The position numbers and the translations under genes were made by a program. From Lewinellaceae bacterium (GTDB taxonomy: Bacteria > Bacteroidota > Bacteroidia > Chitinophagales > Saprospiraceae), in assembly GCA_020636135.1 (NCBI GenBank), contig JACJYK010000001.1, forward strand, positions 1,040,501 through 1,104,500: 64,000 nucleotides of DNA. The letters are read 5' to 3'. Of the stretch, positions 9,435-19,600 are shown piece by piece. Within the stretch, counting starts at the first letter, position 1; each line of letters starts with the position of its first letter. The notes under the pieces were generated by a model. It was not told the DNA's origin, did no database searches, and saw nothing but the letters and a program-made list of their open reading frames with translations.

Positions 9435-10181
9435 TTGACACGCAATGATCACTTCTCGCGGCAGGCGGAAGGTTACTCTCTTTATCGTCCTGCTTATCCA
9501 AAGACATTGATAAATTTTCTCCTGGAGAATGCAGATGGCCGGGATAGGCTATGGGATGCGGGGACAGGTAATGGACAACTGGCCCGACAGCTTGCTACTG
9601 ATTTTACCCAGGTTTTTGCCACGGATCATAGCGCCAATCAGCTCAACTTTGCCCGGGGCCCGGAAAATGTTAAGTTCATCCATTGTCCGTCGGAAAAAAC
9701 GCCATTGCCGGATAACAGCATTGATATGGTGACCATCGCTCAGGCTATCCACTGGTTTGATCGCCCGGCATTCTACCAGGAGGTGCGCCGGGTTGGGAAG
9801 TCCGGGTCTAAAATTGCCGCCTTAGGCTACGGATCATTACAGATAGAAGGCCTGGAGGAGATTTTGGCTGCGTTTCATTCCAGAACATTTGGGGAATTTT
9901 TATCTGCTGAACGGAGACACGTGGATGAACATTACCGTAACCTCTACTTTCCATTTCCGGAGGTCCCTTGCCCGGAATTCAGGCAATCGTTTGTATGGGA
10001 CTTGCCAATGCTTGAGGGCTATTTCAATACCTGGTCCAGTGTACAAAAATACATCGATAAATATGCGGTCAATCCAGTGGGTGCGTTGATGCGCGCGATT
10101 CAGGATAAACTGGATGGGGAAATGGAAGTTCGCGTGACATTCCCTTATTTCATGCGGCTGGGGACCATCGGAAGCGGATGA
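9435..10181 (+). CDS. class I SAM-dependent methyltransferase
   Basis: A 248-residue cytoplasmic protein of the Methyltransf_11 type. Motif I is LWDAGTGNGQLARQL (about residues 40-54), the acidic loop at the end of strand 2 is FATDHS, and the later phrases DMVTIAQAIHWFDRPAFYQEVRRV are typical of yeast TMT1-like and related enzymes acting on small carboxylic acids or unknown substrates. The opening DHFSRQAEGYSLYRPAYP is characteristic of this subfamily. No in-frame ATG lies near the N-terminus, so a TTG start at 9435 behind AAACGAAAAGAA is chosen. Its stop abuts the stop of the convergent sugar transferase with no spacer. Substrate unknown. Confidence 0.88.
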   Translation: MTRNDHFSRQAEGYSLYRPAYPKTLINFLLENADGRDRLWDAGTGNGQLARQLATDFTQVFATDHSANQLNFARGPENVKFIHCPSEKTPLPDNSIDMVTIAQAIHWFDRPAFYQEVRRVGKSGSKIAALGYGSLQIEGLEEILAAFHSRTFGEFLSAERRHVDEHYRNLYFPFPEVPCPEFRQSFVWDLPMLEGYFNTWSSVQKYIDKYAVNPVGALMRAIQDKLDGEMEVRVTFPYFMRLGTIGSG

Positions 10182-11606
10182 TTATTTGCCTTTGCCCTGC
10201 AGGATGACCAGGATCGTATAAAACATGATCTTGATATCCAGCGCCAGGGACATATTCTCCAGATAAAGGATGTCAAATTTCATGCGTTGTACCATTTGCT
10301 CCACGGTAGAGGCATATCCATATTTGACCTGTCCCCAGGATGTGATACCCGGGCGCACCTTGAGCAGATGTTTGAAATGCGGATCCTTCTGCAGGATCTT
10401 GTTGATGTAATAGCGGCGTTCCGGGCGGGGGCCTACCAGTGACATATCACCTTTCAACACATTCCAGAATTGCGGTATCTCATCAAGTCGCCATTTACGC
10501 ATGAGCCGCCCCCACGGGGTGCAACGCTCGTCATCGGAATGGGAAAGCTGTGGCCCATTCGGTTCGGCATCGACAAACATCGAGCGGAACTTGATGATAT
10601 TGAACGGCTCACCCCCTTGACCCACCCGCTCCTGGGTAAAGAAAATCGGGCCGGGAGAAGACAGCCGCACCCGGATGATGATGTAAATGATCAGGGGGAA
10701 CAGGATTACCAATGCAATCAGGCTGATCACAATGTCCATCAGCCGTTTAAGCATTTTTTCCCATTTGGGCATCAACACCGGTTGGATCTCAATCAGGATG
10801 GCGCCGTAAACGTGATTCATTTTCACCGTTCCCAGCATGATGTCATACATGTCAGGTGTGATCTTCACCAGGACCCGGTCGTCGTAATCAAACAGAATAT
10901 TCAGAATGCTTTTTAGCCGGTTGTGTTCAGAGGTCTCGATGGCAATCAATACTTCCTCGATCTCCTGATGTTCGATGATGTCGGGCAGCTGTGCTATATG
11001 TCCTAATTTGGGTAGATATTGAGCCAGCAGATTTTTCGATTTTCCATTGCTGTCAATGAATCCAATGAACTTATGTCCCAATTTTTTTGGCCTGGAGATA
11101 ATGTCCTGATACAATTCCAATGCAGTGGTATCCCCGCCAATAATGATGGTATTGTACGCCACCAGACCAGCTTTCAGTTTACGGGAGGCCCGCGTCAGCA
11201 GGATCATCCGGGAGGTGACCGTGAGTAGGAAATGCAGGCAAAACAGGGTAAGGAAGGACTGGTAATAGGTTCGGTAGTTCACGATGAAGTCATCCAGGAT
11301 CAGGGTGAAAAACAAGAAGACCACCCCCATGAAACTCAGGAAGAAAGTGCGGGTGAAGGTAGCCAGGCGCGAGAGACGGTAGATGTCGTTGTATTTGTCA
11401 AATATATAGTAGAATAGTATCCAGCCGACGGGGATGATCAATACAGCGTAGAAGTAGTTGATATCGTTCAGGTCGGCAGGTAACTGGATAGAACCGTTCT
11501 CCAGATTTTTACGGTAGATAAAGAACAAGGTCCAGGCAAGCGCTGCCATGAGGAAATCGGCAGCGATGTAAATCCGCGTATCTAACAGGCGTCTCTGGCG
11601 ATTCAT
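10182..11606 (-). CDS. exopolysaccharide polyprenyl glycosylphosphotransferase (WbaP/WcaJ type)
   Basis: A 474-residue inner-membrane protein. Four membrane helices fill about residues 10-130, followed by a nucleotide-binding-like CoA-binding domain (about 145-260), one membrane segment (LMDIVISLIALVILFPLII) and the bacterial sugar transferase domain to the end. The catalytic domain shows SPGPIFFTQERVGQ, FKFRSM-like FNIIKFRSM, WRLDEIPQFWNVLKGDMSLVGPRPE and VRPGITSWGQ, all hallmark motifs. It transfers a sugar 1-phosphate (often glucose or galactose) from UDP-sugar to undecaprenyl phosphate, starting a polysaccharide repeat unit. Its ATG directly follows the TAG of the lipoprotein gene. No other glycan-assembly genes are present, so this is an isolated initiating enzyme. 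Confidence 0.93.
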   Translation of the reverse strand: MNRQRRLLDTRIYIAADFLMAALAWTLFFIYRKNLENGSIQLPADLNDINYFYAVLIIPVGWILFYYIFDKYNDIYRLSRLATFTRTFFLSFMGVVFLFFTLILDDFIVNYRTYYQSFLTLFCLHFLLTVTSRMILLTRASRKLKAGLVAYNTIIIGGDTTALELYQDIISRPKKLGHKFIGFIDSNGKSKNLLAQYLPKLGHIAQLPDIIEHQEIEEVLIAIETSEHNRLKSILNILFDYDDRVLVKITPDMYDIMLGTVKMNHVYGAILIEIQPVLMPKWEKMLKRLMDIVISLIALVILFPLIIYIIIRVRLSSPGPIFFTQERVGQGGEPFNIIKFRSMFVDAEPNGPQLSHSDDERCTPWGRLMRKWRLDEIPQFWNVLKGDMSLVGPRPERRYYINKILQKDPHFKHLLKVRPGITSWGQVKYGYASTVEQMVQRMKFDILYLENMSLALDIKIMFYTILVILQGKGK

Positions 11607-12467
11607 CTACAGATGTAGCAATTTAATATTATCCAAATATACAGACCCTTCCGAGAGGGTATCCGGGAGTTCTGCCCGGAATACAACCTGATATTCCGAG
11701 AGGTCGGACAATTGTACATCAGGGGTAAAGTTAATATATATTTTGTTCCACTCTGCTTTAGGGAATAGCGCCAGTTTATAATTGATTACCGGATTGATGC
11801 CAGGAGCAACACCGCGAAGCCCGATTTGCAGCAAGACATCTCCATGGTAATGCAACTCCATCCAGATTGGACTGCCATCCTTGGGAAGTTGTGTCAGTGC
11901 AACCGACGTCGTCACCTCGATCACGGGATGGGCCCTGGTAAGGCTGGTAGTAGCTGCATCCGAGCCTCCGATGCCAATACCGGGTATAATCTTCAGGTGG
12001 GTAAAGGTATCCTGATCCAGGTCCAGGTCCAGGGACAAAGACTCGTTAAAAGGTTCCAGCCAGCGGTATTTAACGCGATCCTTGTACCGGAAAACCGGCT
12101 GAATGGTCTGACTGTCGGCGGGAATAGCTGCGGGTTCAATGATCCATGGCTCAAGCATAGGATATAACGCAGGATACAGCTGTAGTCCGTTTTCCCGAAC
12201 GCCTGGAAAGAGTGTTATGGATTTTTCAACATTGGGAGACCCGATCGGAGCGACTGCGGGAATGCGGAAGGCTCCCAAAAATCCCTGATCTCCATACAAA
12301 TGGTATTCCGTAAGCTCCTGATCGGTAGTGGTTTCGGCAAAGCGAAGATCAAATTTTGGTTGCTCAAGGACAAGATAGGTCACCGGAGGGACTTCTTTGA
12401 TGCAACCGGATACAAGGATGATTGCCGGCAAAAGAACCCGCAATAAAAGTTGATCAGATGGCTGCAT
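11607..12467 (-). CDS. lipoprotein of unknown function in a polysaccharide operon
   Basis: With the ATG at 12467 the protein has 286 residues and a good lipoprotein signal: hydrophobic LLLRVLLPAIILVSGC with lipobox VSGC. The mature part is rich in beta-strand pattern and ends with EGSVYLDNIKLLHL, the closing strand typical of carbohydrate-binding-module-like jelly rolls. I infer a surface or periplasmic beta-sandwich binding protein; I do not recognise the family. The start overlaps the oxidoreductase gene by 14 bp and the stop is immediately followed by the start of the sugar transferase, so all three are translationally close-coupled. A longer N-terminus inside the upstream gene is arginine-rich and unlikely. 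Confidence 0.85.
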   Translation of the reverse strand: MQPSDQLLLRVLLPAIILVSGCIKEVPPVTYLVLEQPKFDLRFAETTTDQELTEYHLYGDQGFLGAFRIPAVAPIGSPNVEKSITLFPGVRENGLQLYPALYPMLEPWIIEPAAIPADSQTIQPVFRYKDRVKYRWLEPFNESLSLDLDLDQDTFTHLKIIPGIGIGGSDAATTSLTRAHPVIEVTTSVALTQLPKDGSPIWMELHYHGDVLLQIGLRGVAPGINPVINYKLALFPKAEWNKIYINFTPDVQLSDLSEYQVVFRAELPDTLSEGSVYLDNIKLLHL

Positions 12468-13431
12468 GCGATGCATTGATCTTCTCCATGATCCTGAACG
12501 CGATCTCCAACGCCCGCGTGCCATCCTCCAGATCTACCAATACCGGTTTATCATCCCGGATGCTCTGGAGAAATTTTCGGAGCTCATCCACGATCGCATT
12601 GTTGGGCTGCACGACCGGACTCTCCAATTTGATGTATTTACGGCCATGACCGGTATCAAGCGGAATGTATTCGGATGCCTGATCCGGACTGACGGTATCG
12701 GCCAGCTGAACGATTTGTACCTCTTTTTCGAGGAAGTCGATGGATACATAGCAGTGTGGCTGAAAGAGGCGCAATTTGCGCATATTCTTCAGTGAAATTC
12801 TGCTGGCAGTCAGATTGACAGTGGCTCCGTTTTCAAACACAATGCGTGCATTGCAGATGTCCGGTTCTTTGGAGATAACCGCCACACCGTTTGCGTGTAT
12901 CTCTTTAACCGGAGCATGGATCAGGTGCAGGACCAGGTCCAGATCATGGATCATCAGATCAAGGACTACAGATACGTCCGTACCTCGCGGATTAAATTGG
13001 GCCAGGCGGTGACCTTCAATGAACATGGGTTCAAATCCATATGGCTCAATGGCCTGAAAGGCAGGATTAAAGCGCTCTACATGACCGACCTGTACTTTTA
13101 GCCCTTTGTTGCGAGCCAGTTGTAATAATTCGCTGGCTTCCAGCATGGTGGCACACACCGGCTTCTCGATGAATACATGTTTTCCGGCAATCAATGCCTC
13201 TGAGGCGAGGGCATAATGGGTTCCGGTAGGGGTCACAATATCCAGGATATCACAAGCGGCAACCAATGAAGGGTAATCCGAAAATGCTTGAACACCCAGG
13301 TCAGCGGCAACCATCTCACGGGTATCCGGATTCGTGTCGTAAAATCCAACGAGTTCGTATTCAGATATTTGTTGGATGCATCGCAAGTGGATTTTTCCCA
13401 GGTGCCCTGCACCGGCTACTCCTATACGCAT
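12454..13431 (-). CDS. Gfo/Idh/MocA family oxidoreductase
   Basis: A 325-residue cytoplasmic NAD(P)-dependent dehydrogenase-like protein. The Rossmann motif GVAGAGHLGKIHL opens the protein, DIVTPTGTHYALA and the family signature FIEKPVCATMLEA follow at about residues 70-100, and a C-terminal alpha/beta domain starts near residue 120 with GHVERFNPAF. These enzymes oxidise or isomerise sugar-nucleotides, inositols or hexoses. The gene lies between a small two-TM protein (10-bp gap) and the lipoprotein (14-bp overlap), in a run ending with a polysaccharide-initiating transferase, so a role in nucleotide-sugar modification is a reasonable inference. No signal peptide, unlike the second Gfo/Idh protein at 48878. 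Confidence 0.92.
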   Translation of the reverse strand: MRIGVAGAGHLGKIHLRCIQQISEYELVGFYDTNPDTREMVAADLGVQAFSDYPSLVAACDILDIVTPTGTHYALASEALIAGKHVFIEKPVCATMLEASELLQLARNKGLKVQVGHVERFNPAFQAIEPYGFEPMFIEGHRLAQFNPRGTDVSVVLDLMIHDLDLVLHLIHAPVKEIHANGVAVISKEPDICNARIVFENGATVNLTASRISLKNMRKLRLFQPHCYVSIDFLEKEVQIVQLADTVSPDQASEYIPLDTGHGRKYIKLESPVVQPNNAIVDELRKFLQSIRDDKPVLVDLEDGTRALEIAFRIMEKINASHAAI

Positions 13432-13441
13432 ATAAAACAGG

Positions 13442-13753
13442 TTAGGACGGACTTATCCATCCGTTGTTGAAAAACCATGCTATCAGCAGGATGGCGACCA
13501 GCAAAACGATAAAAGTTTGCATGGATTGCTTCATATATTTCGCAAGTAAGCGGATATCCTCACGGTGTCCGGGAAAGCGTTTTAATAAATCTTCCGTTTC
13601 TGACCCGGGCTGAAATAACATTTTAGGAGAAATTTCAATCTTGGACCGGGTAAGTTTTCTTGAAAGTTTTAATACTTTGATCCGGTAATAGACATTGGTC
13701 ACCAAGAGGGCGGCCACTAATAAAATCATGCTAATAATAAGAATCCAATGCAT
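13442..13753 (-). CDS. small membrane protein, two TM segments (103 aa)
   Basis: The ATG at 13753 starts MHWILIISMILLVAALLV, a first membrane helix; a second (TFIVLLVAILLIAWFF) lies near residues 80-97. Between them are about 50 basic/polar residues, so the protein is probably a hairpin with both ends on the same side. Upstream codons in this frame have non-coding character and were excluded. It is the first gene of the run leading to the sugar transferase and has a candidate promoter at 13779-13786. Its start codon overlaps the start codon of the divergent M14 peptidase in the palindrome ATGCAT. Family not recognised. Confidence 0.72.
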   Translation of the reverse strand: MHWILIISMILLVAALLVTNVYYRIKVLKLSRKLTRSKIEISPKMLFQPGSETEDLLKRFPGHREDIRLLAKYMKQSMQTFIVLLVAILLIAWFFNNGWISPS

Positions 13754-16366
13754 AAACTTTTGAATCCGTTCTTGCCCGCAAAAGTAACACAAATCGCTAA
13801 GTCCATGGTCATAGCCCTGGGGGTTTCTGTGGCTTGTGCCTTGTCCGGACAGCAACCTACGCTGGCATATTATCTTCCGGACATACCTTATGATCCGGCA
13901 ATTACCACCCCGGCAGCCTTTCTCGGTCATGAAGTAGGAGAGTGGCACGTAAGCCATGACCGCTTGTACCAATACATGTTACAATTAGCCAGAGAATCGG
14001 ACCGGATAACCGTGCAGGAGTATGCCCGGACTTATGAAGCACGGCCGCTTTTATTGCTGACCATCACTTCGGAAGCAAACCAACGCAACATAAAGGCCAT
14101 CCAGGCAAAACACATGGCATGGTGCGATCCGAATCAGGATGTGGGCATGGATCCTCAGGATATGCCTACCGTATTGTATCAGGGTTACAGCATCCATGGC
14201 AACGAACCCAGCGGCGTCAATGCTGCTTTATTGACGGCTTATTACCTCGCAGCAGGACAAAGCAAAGAGGTAAAAGATATCCTGGATCATGTCGTGATCT
14301 TGTTTGATCCATGTTTTAATCCCGATGGAGTACAGCGCTTTTCCGGGTGGGTAAACAGCTATAAAGGACAGGAACTGATCTCCGATCCGGCGTCAGAAGA
14401 ATTGAATGAACCCTGGCCAGGAGGACGTACCAATCACTACTGGTTTGATCTGAACAGGGACTGGATGTTGCTGCAACACCCCGAATCGCGTGGCCGTGTG
14501 GCCAACTTTTATGCCTGGAGGCCCAATATCCTCACGGACCACCATGAGATGGGATCCAACAGTACTTTTTTCTTCATGCCCGGCGATCAGCGACGGGTAC
14601 ATCCGTTGACTCCGAAAATAAATCAGGAACTAACCTTTGCGATTGCAGAATATCACGTCAAAGCTCTGGACAGCATCGGTTCCCTGTACTTCTCCCAGCA
14701 GAATTACGACGACTATTATTACGGCAAAGGCTCATCCTATCCAGATATGAACGGATGTGTGGGCATCCTTTTTGAACAAGCCTCGGCTCGCGGACACCTG
14801 CGGGAAACCGATAACGGATTGCTTTCTTTTCCCTATGCTATCCGTAACCATGTTAATACCGCCTTGTCCACCTATCGGGCTGCCGTCGGCCTGCGTAATG
14901 ACTTGCTGACGTATCAACGGCAGTTTTTTATTGACAATGCGAAAGAAGCAAAATCATTCCCGGTCAAAGCCTATGTCTTTCAGGATAAACAGGATCCGGT
15001 GAAAGTGGCGCGTCTGGTGGATCAGCTCAAGCAGCAGCAAATTAACATTTACCATTTAAAACAGCCGGTCTCGGCACAGGGGAAAAACTTTAGTGAAGAT
15101 GCCTACATCATCCCCATGGACCAGACCCAGTACCGGGTGGTAAGAGCTTTGTTTGAAACGATCACCCATTTTGAAGACAGCATCTTTTATGACATATCAA
15201 CCTGGACCATGCCCCTGGCTTATAATGTGGAATATGCCACGCTGGATGCCCGGAATTTCCGACCGGATTTGTTAGGCAGTCCCGCTGATGGAATGCTTAA
15301 GCCGGGGATGATCAAAGGTGGAAAAGCAACTTATGCGTATATGATCCCCTGGGAAGATTATTTTACGCCTGCAATTGCTTATCAGCTGCTGGCAAAAGGG
15401 TTGCATGTCAGGGCTAATGATGAACCATTGCAGGGAATGGTAGGTTCAGAAAAGCGGGATTTCGCTGCCGGATGTCTGATTCTCCCGGTCGCCAATCAAT
15501 CCATGGATGCAGAGTCTATCCACGCTTTGCTGGAATCGCTCTGCCAGAAAATGGGCGTAAATGCCTATGCACTGTCCAGTGGATACACCCACCCGATCAA
15601 CCTGGGTAGCCCGAATACATCGGCCATCCAGGAGCCCAAGATCGCATTGGTCATCGGAGAGGGGGTCCAGTCCAGCGATGCTGGTGAGATTTGGTTTATG
15701 CTGGACCAGCGTTTTCAGATACCGGTTACCTTAATTTCTTCAACCGATTTTTCACGGTTGGACATCCAGCGTTATACGACAGTCATCATTCCGGATGGAT
15801 CTCCGCGGATCAATCAGGCCGGTGTGGATAAATTGAAATCCTGGGTGCAGGCCGGTGGTATCCTGATTAATATGGAGGGAGCGGCATTGTGGGCTGCTTC
15901 CAATAACCTGGCTAAAGTCAGCAGGAAAAGCCTTAAAGATGGGGATGACATCAACCTCCCGTATGGGGAGCTGAGTGATTACCAGCGTACCCGGTACATT
16001 GCCGGTGCAATCATGCAGGCAAAAATGGATCTTACCCATCCGTTGGCATTCGGCTATACACGGGAGACTTTGCCCATTTTCCGCAGAGGTAACACCTTGT
16101 TCGAAATGCCGGCCAATAAAAATGCCACTCCGATTCAATACACCGATCATGCGCGGTTGAGCGGGTATGTACCTGCAGCATATCTCCCAGCAATGGATGG
16201 CAGTGCCGAGGTGGTCGTCAATCAATTAGGCCGAGGGCGGGTCATCAATTTTGCGGATGATCTCAATTTTCGTGCCTTTTGGTATGGTACAACCAAGTTG
16301 ATGATGAACGGGATCTTTTTTGGTTCCATGATCTCACCCAACGCCTGCGAGCGGTTAGGGGAATGA
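13748..16366 (+). CDS. M14 family zinc carboxypeptidase, exported
   Basis: An 872-residue protein with an N-terminal signal region (KSMVIALGVSVACALSG). The zinc carboxypeptidase domain spans about residues 60-380: HGNEP supplies the His and Glu zinc ligands, FDPCFNPDG and WFDLNRDW are the substrate-binding region, DHHEMGSNSTFFF is the conserved active-site loop, and the later FEQASARG supplies the catalytic glutamate. The C-terminal part (about 600-870) resembles a class I glutamine-amidotransferase-like fold without a recognisable catalytic triad. Periplasmic or secreted peptidase, substrate unknown. The ATG at 13748 is used; it overlaps the divergent gene's ATG, and TTG at 13772 or ATG at 13805 are alternatives, the latter leaving no positive charges before the hydrophobic core. 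Confidence 0.92.
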   Translation: MHKLLNPFLPAKVTQIAKSMVIALGVSVACALSGQQPTLAYYLPDIPYDPAITTPAAFLGHEVGEWHVSHDRLYQYMLQLARESDRITVQEYARTYEARPLLLLTITSEANQRNIKAIQAKHMAWCDPNQDVGMDPQDMPTVLYQGYSIHGNEPSGVNAALLTAYYLAAGQSKEVKDILDHVVILFDPCFNPDGVQRFSGWVNSYKGQELISDPASEELNEPWPGGRTNHYWFDLNRDWMLLQHPESRGRVANFYAWRPNILTDHHEMGSNSTFFFMPGDQRRVHPLTPKINQELTFAIAEYHVKALDSIGSLYFSQQNYDDYYYGKGSSYPDMNGCVGILFEQASARGHLRETDNGLLSFPYAIRNHVNTALSTYRAAVGLRNDLLTYQRQFFIDNAKEAKSFPVKAYVFQDKQDPVKVARLVDQLKQQQINIYHLKQPVSAQGKNFSEDAYIIPMDQTQYRVVRALFETITHFEDSIFYDISTWTMPLAYNVEYATLDARNFRPDLLGSPADGMLKPGMIKGGKATYAYMIPWEDYFTPAIAYQLLAKGLHVRANDEPLQGMVGSEKRDFAAGCLILPVANQSMDAESIHALLESLCQKMGVNAYALSSGYTHPINLGSPNTSAIQEPKIALVIGEGVQSSDAGEIWFMLDQRFQIPVTLISSTDFSRLDIQRYTTVIIPDGSPRINQAGVDKLKSWVQAGGILINMEGAALWAASNNLAKVSRKSLKDGDDINLPYGELSDYQRTRYIAGAIMQAKMDLTHPLAFGYTRETLPIFRRGNTLFEMPANKNATPIQYTDHARLSGYVPAAYLPAMDGSAEVVVNQLGRGRVINFADDLNFRAFWYGTTKLMMNGIFFGSMISPNACERLGE
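13779..13786 (-). promoter_or_regulatory. candidate -7 box (TACTTTTG) for the polysaccharide operon
   Basis: On the minus strand TACTTTTG followed by CGGGCAAG matches TAnnTTTG exactly. Transcription would begin about 20 nt before the ATG at 13753. The box lies inside the 5' part of the divergent M14 peptidase reading frame. Confidence 0.5.
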
Positions 16367-16627
16367 TGCTGTAAGCATGGAAGTTGGCGGTCAATTTTGA
16401 CTATTTGTGAATAGGTGACTTCTTGCCCTGGCGGGCACGGCGCTTTCTTTCTAAAGCCAGTGGTATTTTCGCTTGATTGGGTTGTTGAGTCACCAATTCA
16501 GCCTGCAGTAATGTGAATTAACAACAGTGGTTCCTGATTGAGTTGGTATTCGCAAGGCTCATTAATCCGTTTGATTGACCGGGAAATTGGCTGAAATGGT
16601 TATTATTGGGTGTCAAAATAAACCGAG

Positions 16628-19600
16628 ATGATAAGGTATCTAAACCTGGTAATCCTGCTACTGCTCATAAGTACGTTCATTGAAGCCCAACCCATCATTC
16701 GCTATCCGGCTATAAGTCCGGACGGCCAGTCCATTGCCTTTTCTTTCCAGGGGGACATCTGGGTGGCTAAATCGGACGGTTCGGACCCGCAGCGGCTCAC
16801 CATTCATGAAGCCTATGAATACGAACCGCACTGGAGCCCGGATGGCAAGAACATCGTGTTTATCGGTAACCGGTTTGGGAATGATGACCTTTTCATAGTA
16901 GACCGTGAAGGAAAAACAGTCAAACGGCTGACCTACCATTCGGCAGCGGACCGCGAACCTTCCTGGGGTTCGGATGGCCAGATCTACTTTACCACCAACC
17001 GGGATTTTGCTTCGGTGGAGTGGGAGTATGAGATCCATACTGTTCCAGCCCAGGGTGGCACTCCGGGACGATTGCTGGATGCATTAGGTTACAATCCGGT
17101 TCTTTCCCCGGATGGCAAAATGATTGCTTTTGAGCGGGGGTCATGCCGGATTGTTCGGGAAGATTACCATGGACCGGCGAACCGCGACATCTGGATCTAT
17201 CACATTCCTACCAAAACCTATCACCAGATCACCACATTTGATGGACAGGATATCGAGCCTGCGTGGGGAAAGGATAATCAGTTGTATTGGTTGTCTGCGC
17301 AGGACGGACGCTATAACCTGTTTGTCATTCCAGTCAATGCAGACGCAAGTGCCGGCAAACAGCGCCAGGTTACCAATTTTAAAGGTACCGGTATCCGCTA
17401 TTTCGATGTAGGGATGAGTGATGTGGGCGTGGTAGAAAAGGGCAATGAAATATTACGCCTTGATCTTAAACAAGGGAAATCTACACCGATAAATCTCACA
17501 TTGACCGGCGATGACCGCTTTGATCCGGTAGTGGACAAGTCCTTCTCCAGTGGAGCCGATGAATATGCCGTGTCACCCAATGGAAAAATGATGGCACTGA
17601 CCATTCATGGGGATATCTTTATCAAAGCGGTGGACAAAGATATCGACAGAACCACACAGGTCACCCACCATCCTTTCCGTGACCGGAATCCGGTGTGGGT
17701 TAGCGATTCGGTCCTGCTATTCATTTCCGATCGTGATGGAAACTATGAAATATATTCGGCTAAGTCTTCAGATCCAAAACAAGCCAATCCTTTCCTGACT
17801 CTGAAATTTGATGTCCATCGAATCACCCGCACCCCGGAGGATGAAGGTGAGTTGATTATTTCTCCGGACCACAAAAAGGTTGCGGTCCTTCAGGGCAGAG
17901 GTAAATTGATTGTGATGGATGTGGACAGTACCGGGATGTTAAAAAATCAGGTGGTCATGCAGGATGGCTGGGATACGCCTGGTGGTGTAGCCTGGAGTCC
18001 GGATAGTCGCTGGCTGGCTTATGCTTTATCGGACCTTGACTTTAATTCTGATGTGTATATTCAGCCGGTTGACAATCACCTCAAGCCTACCAATGTTTCC
18101 ATGCATCCGCGTGACGATTCCCAACCATTCTGGAGTCCGGATGGGAGCAAACTGGGATTTATGTCCATACGCAACAACGGTGATAATGATGTTTGGTTTG
18201 CCTGGCTGAAAAAGGAGGACTGGGAAAAGAGCAAACCCGACTGGGACGGAGACAAAGAGACAGAGTTATTTGCCGAGAAGAAAGATGCCAAAAAGGAAGA
18301 CAAAAAAGAGCCTGACAGCCTGATCATCGATCTGGACGATATTTATGAGCGTCTGGTTCAGGTGACCCATTTCCCGGGCAATGAAGGAGATCTGTCCATT
18401 TCCAGGGATGGGGAGACCTTTTTCTTTACAACCTTTAATGGCGGTCGGGCCGGATCAGAGGGAGACCCGGAGTTAAAGAGTGTCAAATGGGATGGATCGG
18501 ACCTCAAGACGGTTCTCAGCAATGGGCGTATCTGGGGAACCCAATTAGGTCCCAAAAATGAATACCTGTATTACTTTTCTACGCCTGGATCAATCAACCG
18601 GCTTAAGCTGCCGGATGGTAAACCGGAGCGCCTGCCTTTTGTTGCCAAAATGAAAATTGACCAGCCTGCAGAACGGGAACAGGTGTTTGAAGAGGCCTGG
18701 AAAACCATTGAAGAGGGCTTTTATGATCCGAAATTCCATGGATACGATTGGGATGCATTGAAGAAGAAATACAAGCCCTGGGCCATGGCGGCTTCGACCA
18801 AACAGGACTTCATCTATTTATTCAATGAAATGCTGGGTCAGCTCAATTCAAGCCATATGGGTTTGTTCGGATCCACACCGGAAGAGACCCAGCGGGAGAC
18901 TACCGGCAAGTTGGGCGCTGAAGTCAAACCGGTGAATTCCGGAGTAGAAGTAACCCATGTTATTGCCAATACGCCGGCGGCAAAGGAAAATGCATTGCAG
19001 ATTGGTGATGTGATCACCGCAGTCAATGAACAGGCGATCACCAATTCGGGTAATTTTTACCAACTATTGGCAAATACGGCCAATGAACGCACCTTGCTGA
19101 GTGTTCGTGGTAAAGATGGGTCTACCCGGGACGTAGTCCTGCGACCTTCGGTATCCATCAATGCTGATCTTTACGATGAGTGGGTGCAGCAACGCAAAGA
19201 CCTGACTTCCAAATATTCAAATGGCAAACTGGGATACATCCATATCCAGGGTATGAACTGGCCAAGCTTCGAACGATTTGAGCGGGAATTGATGGCCAGC
19301 GGAAACGGTAAGGAAGGAGTCGTGATCGATGTGCGGTATAATGGGGGAGGGTGGACCACTGACATGTTGATGGCGGTTCTCAATGTCCGTCAGCACGCCT
19401 ATACCATTCCACGCGGTGCGGCCGATGACCTTAAGAAAGAAAATACCAAATTCAAAGACCACTATCCGTATGGTGAGCGGCTTCCATTATCGGCCTGGAC
19501 CAAGCCTTCGATAGCTATGTGCAATGAGTCCAGCTATTCCAATGCAGAGATTTTTTCCCATGCGTATAAGACGTTAGGGATCGGTAAGCTGGTCGGAAAA

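Noticed and set aside
12468..12524. Longer N-terminus for the lipoprotein at 11607-12467
   Set aside because: The extra residues are Arg/Ser/Trp-rich, lie inside the oxidoreductase gene and would bury the lipoprotein signal.
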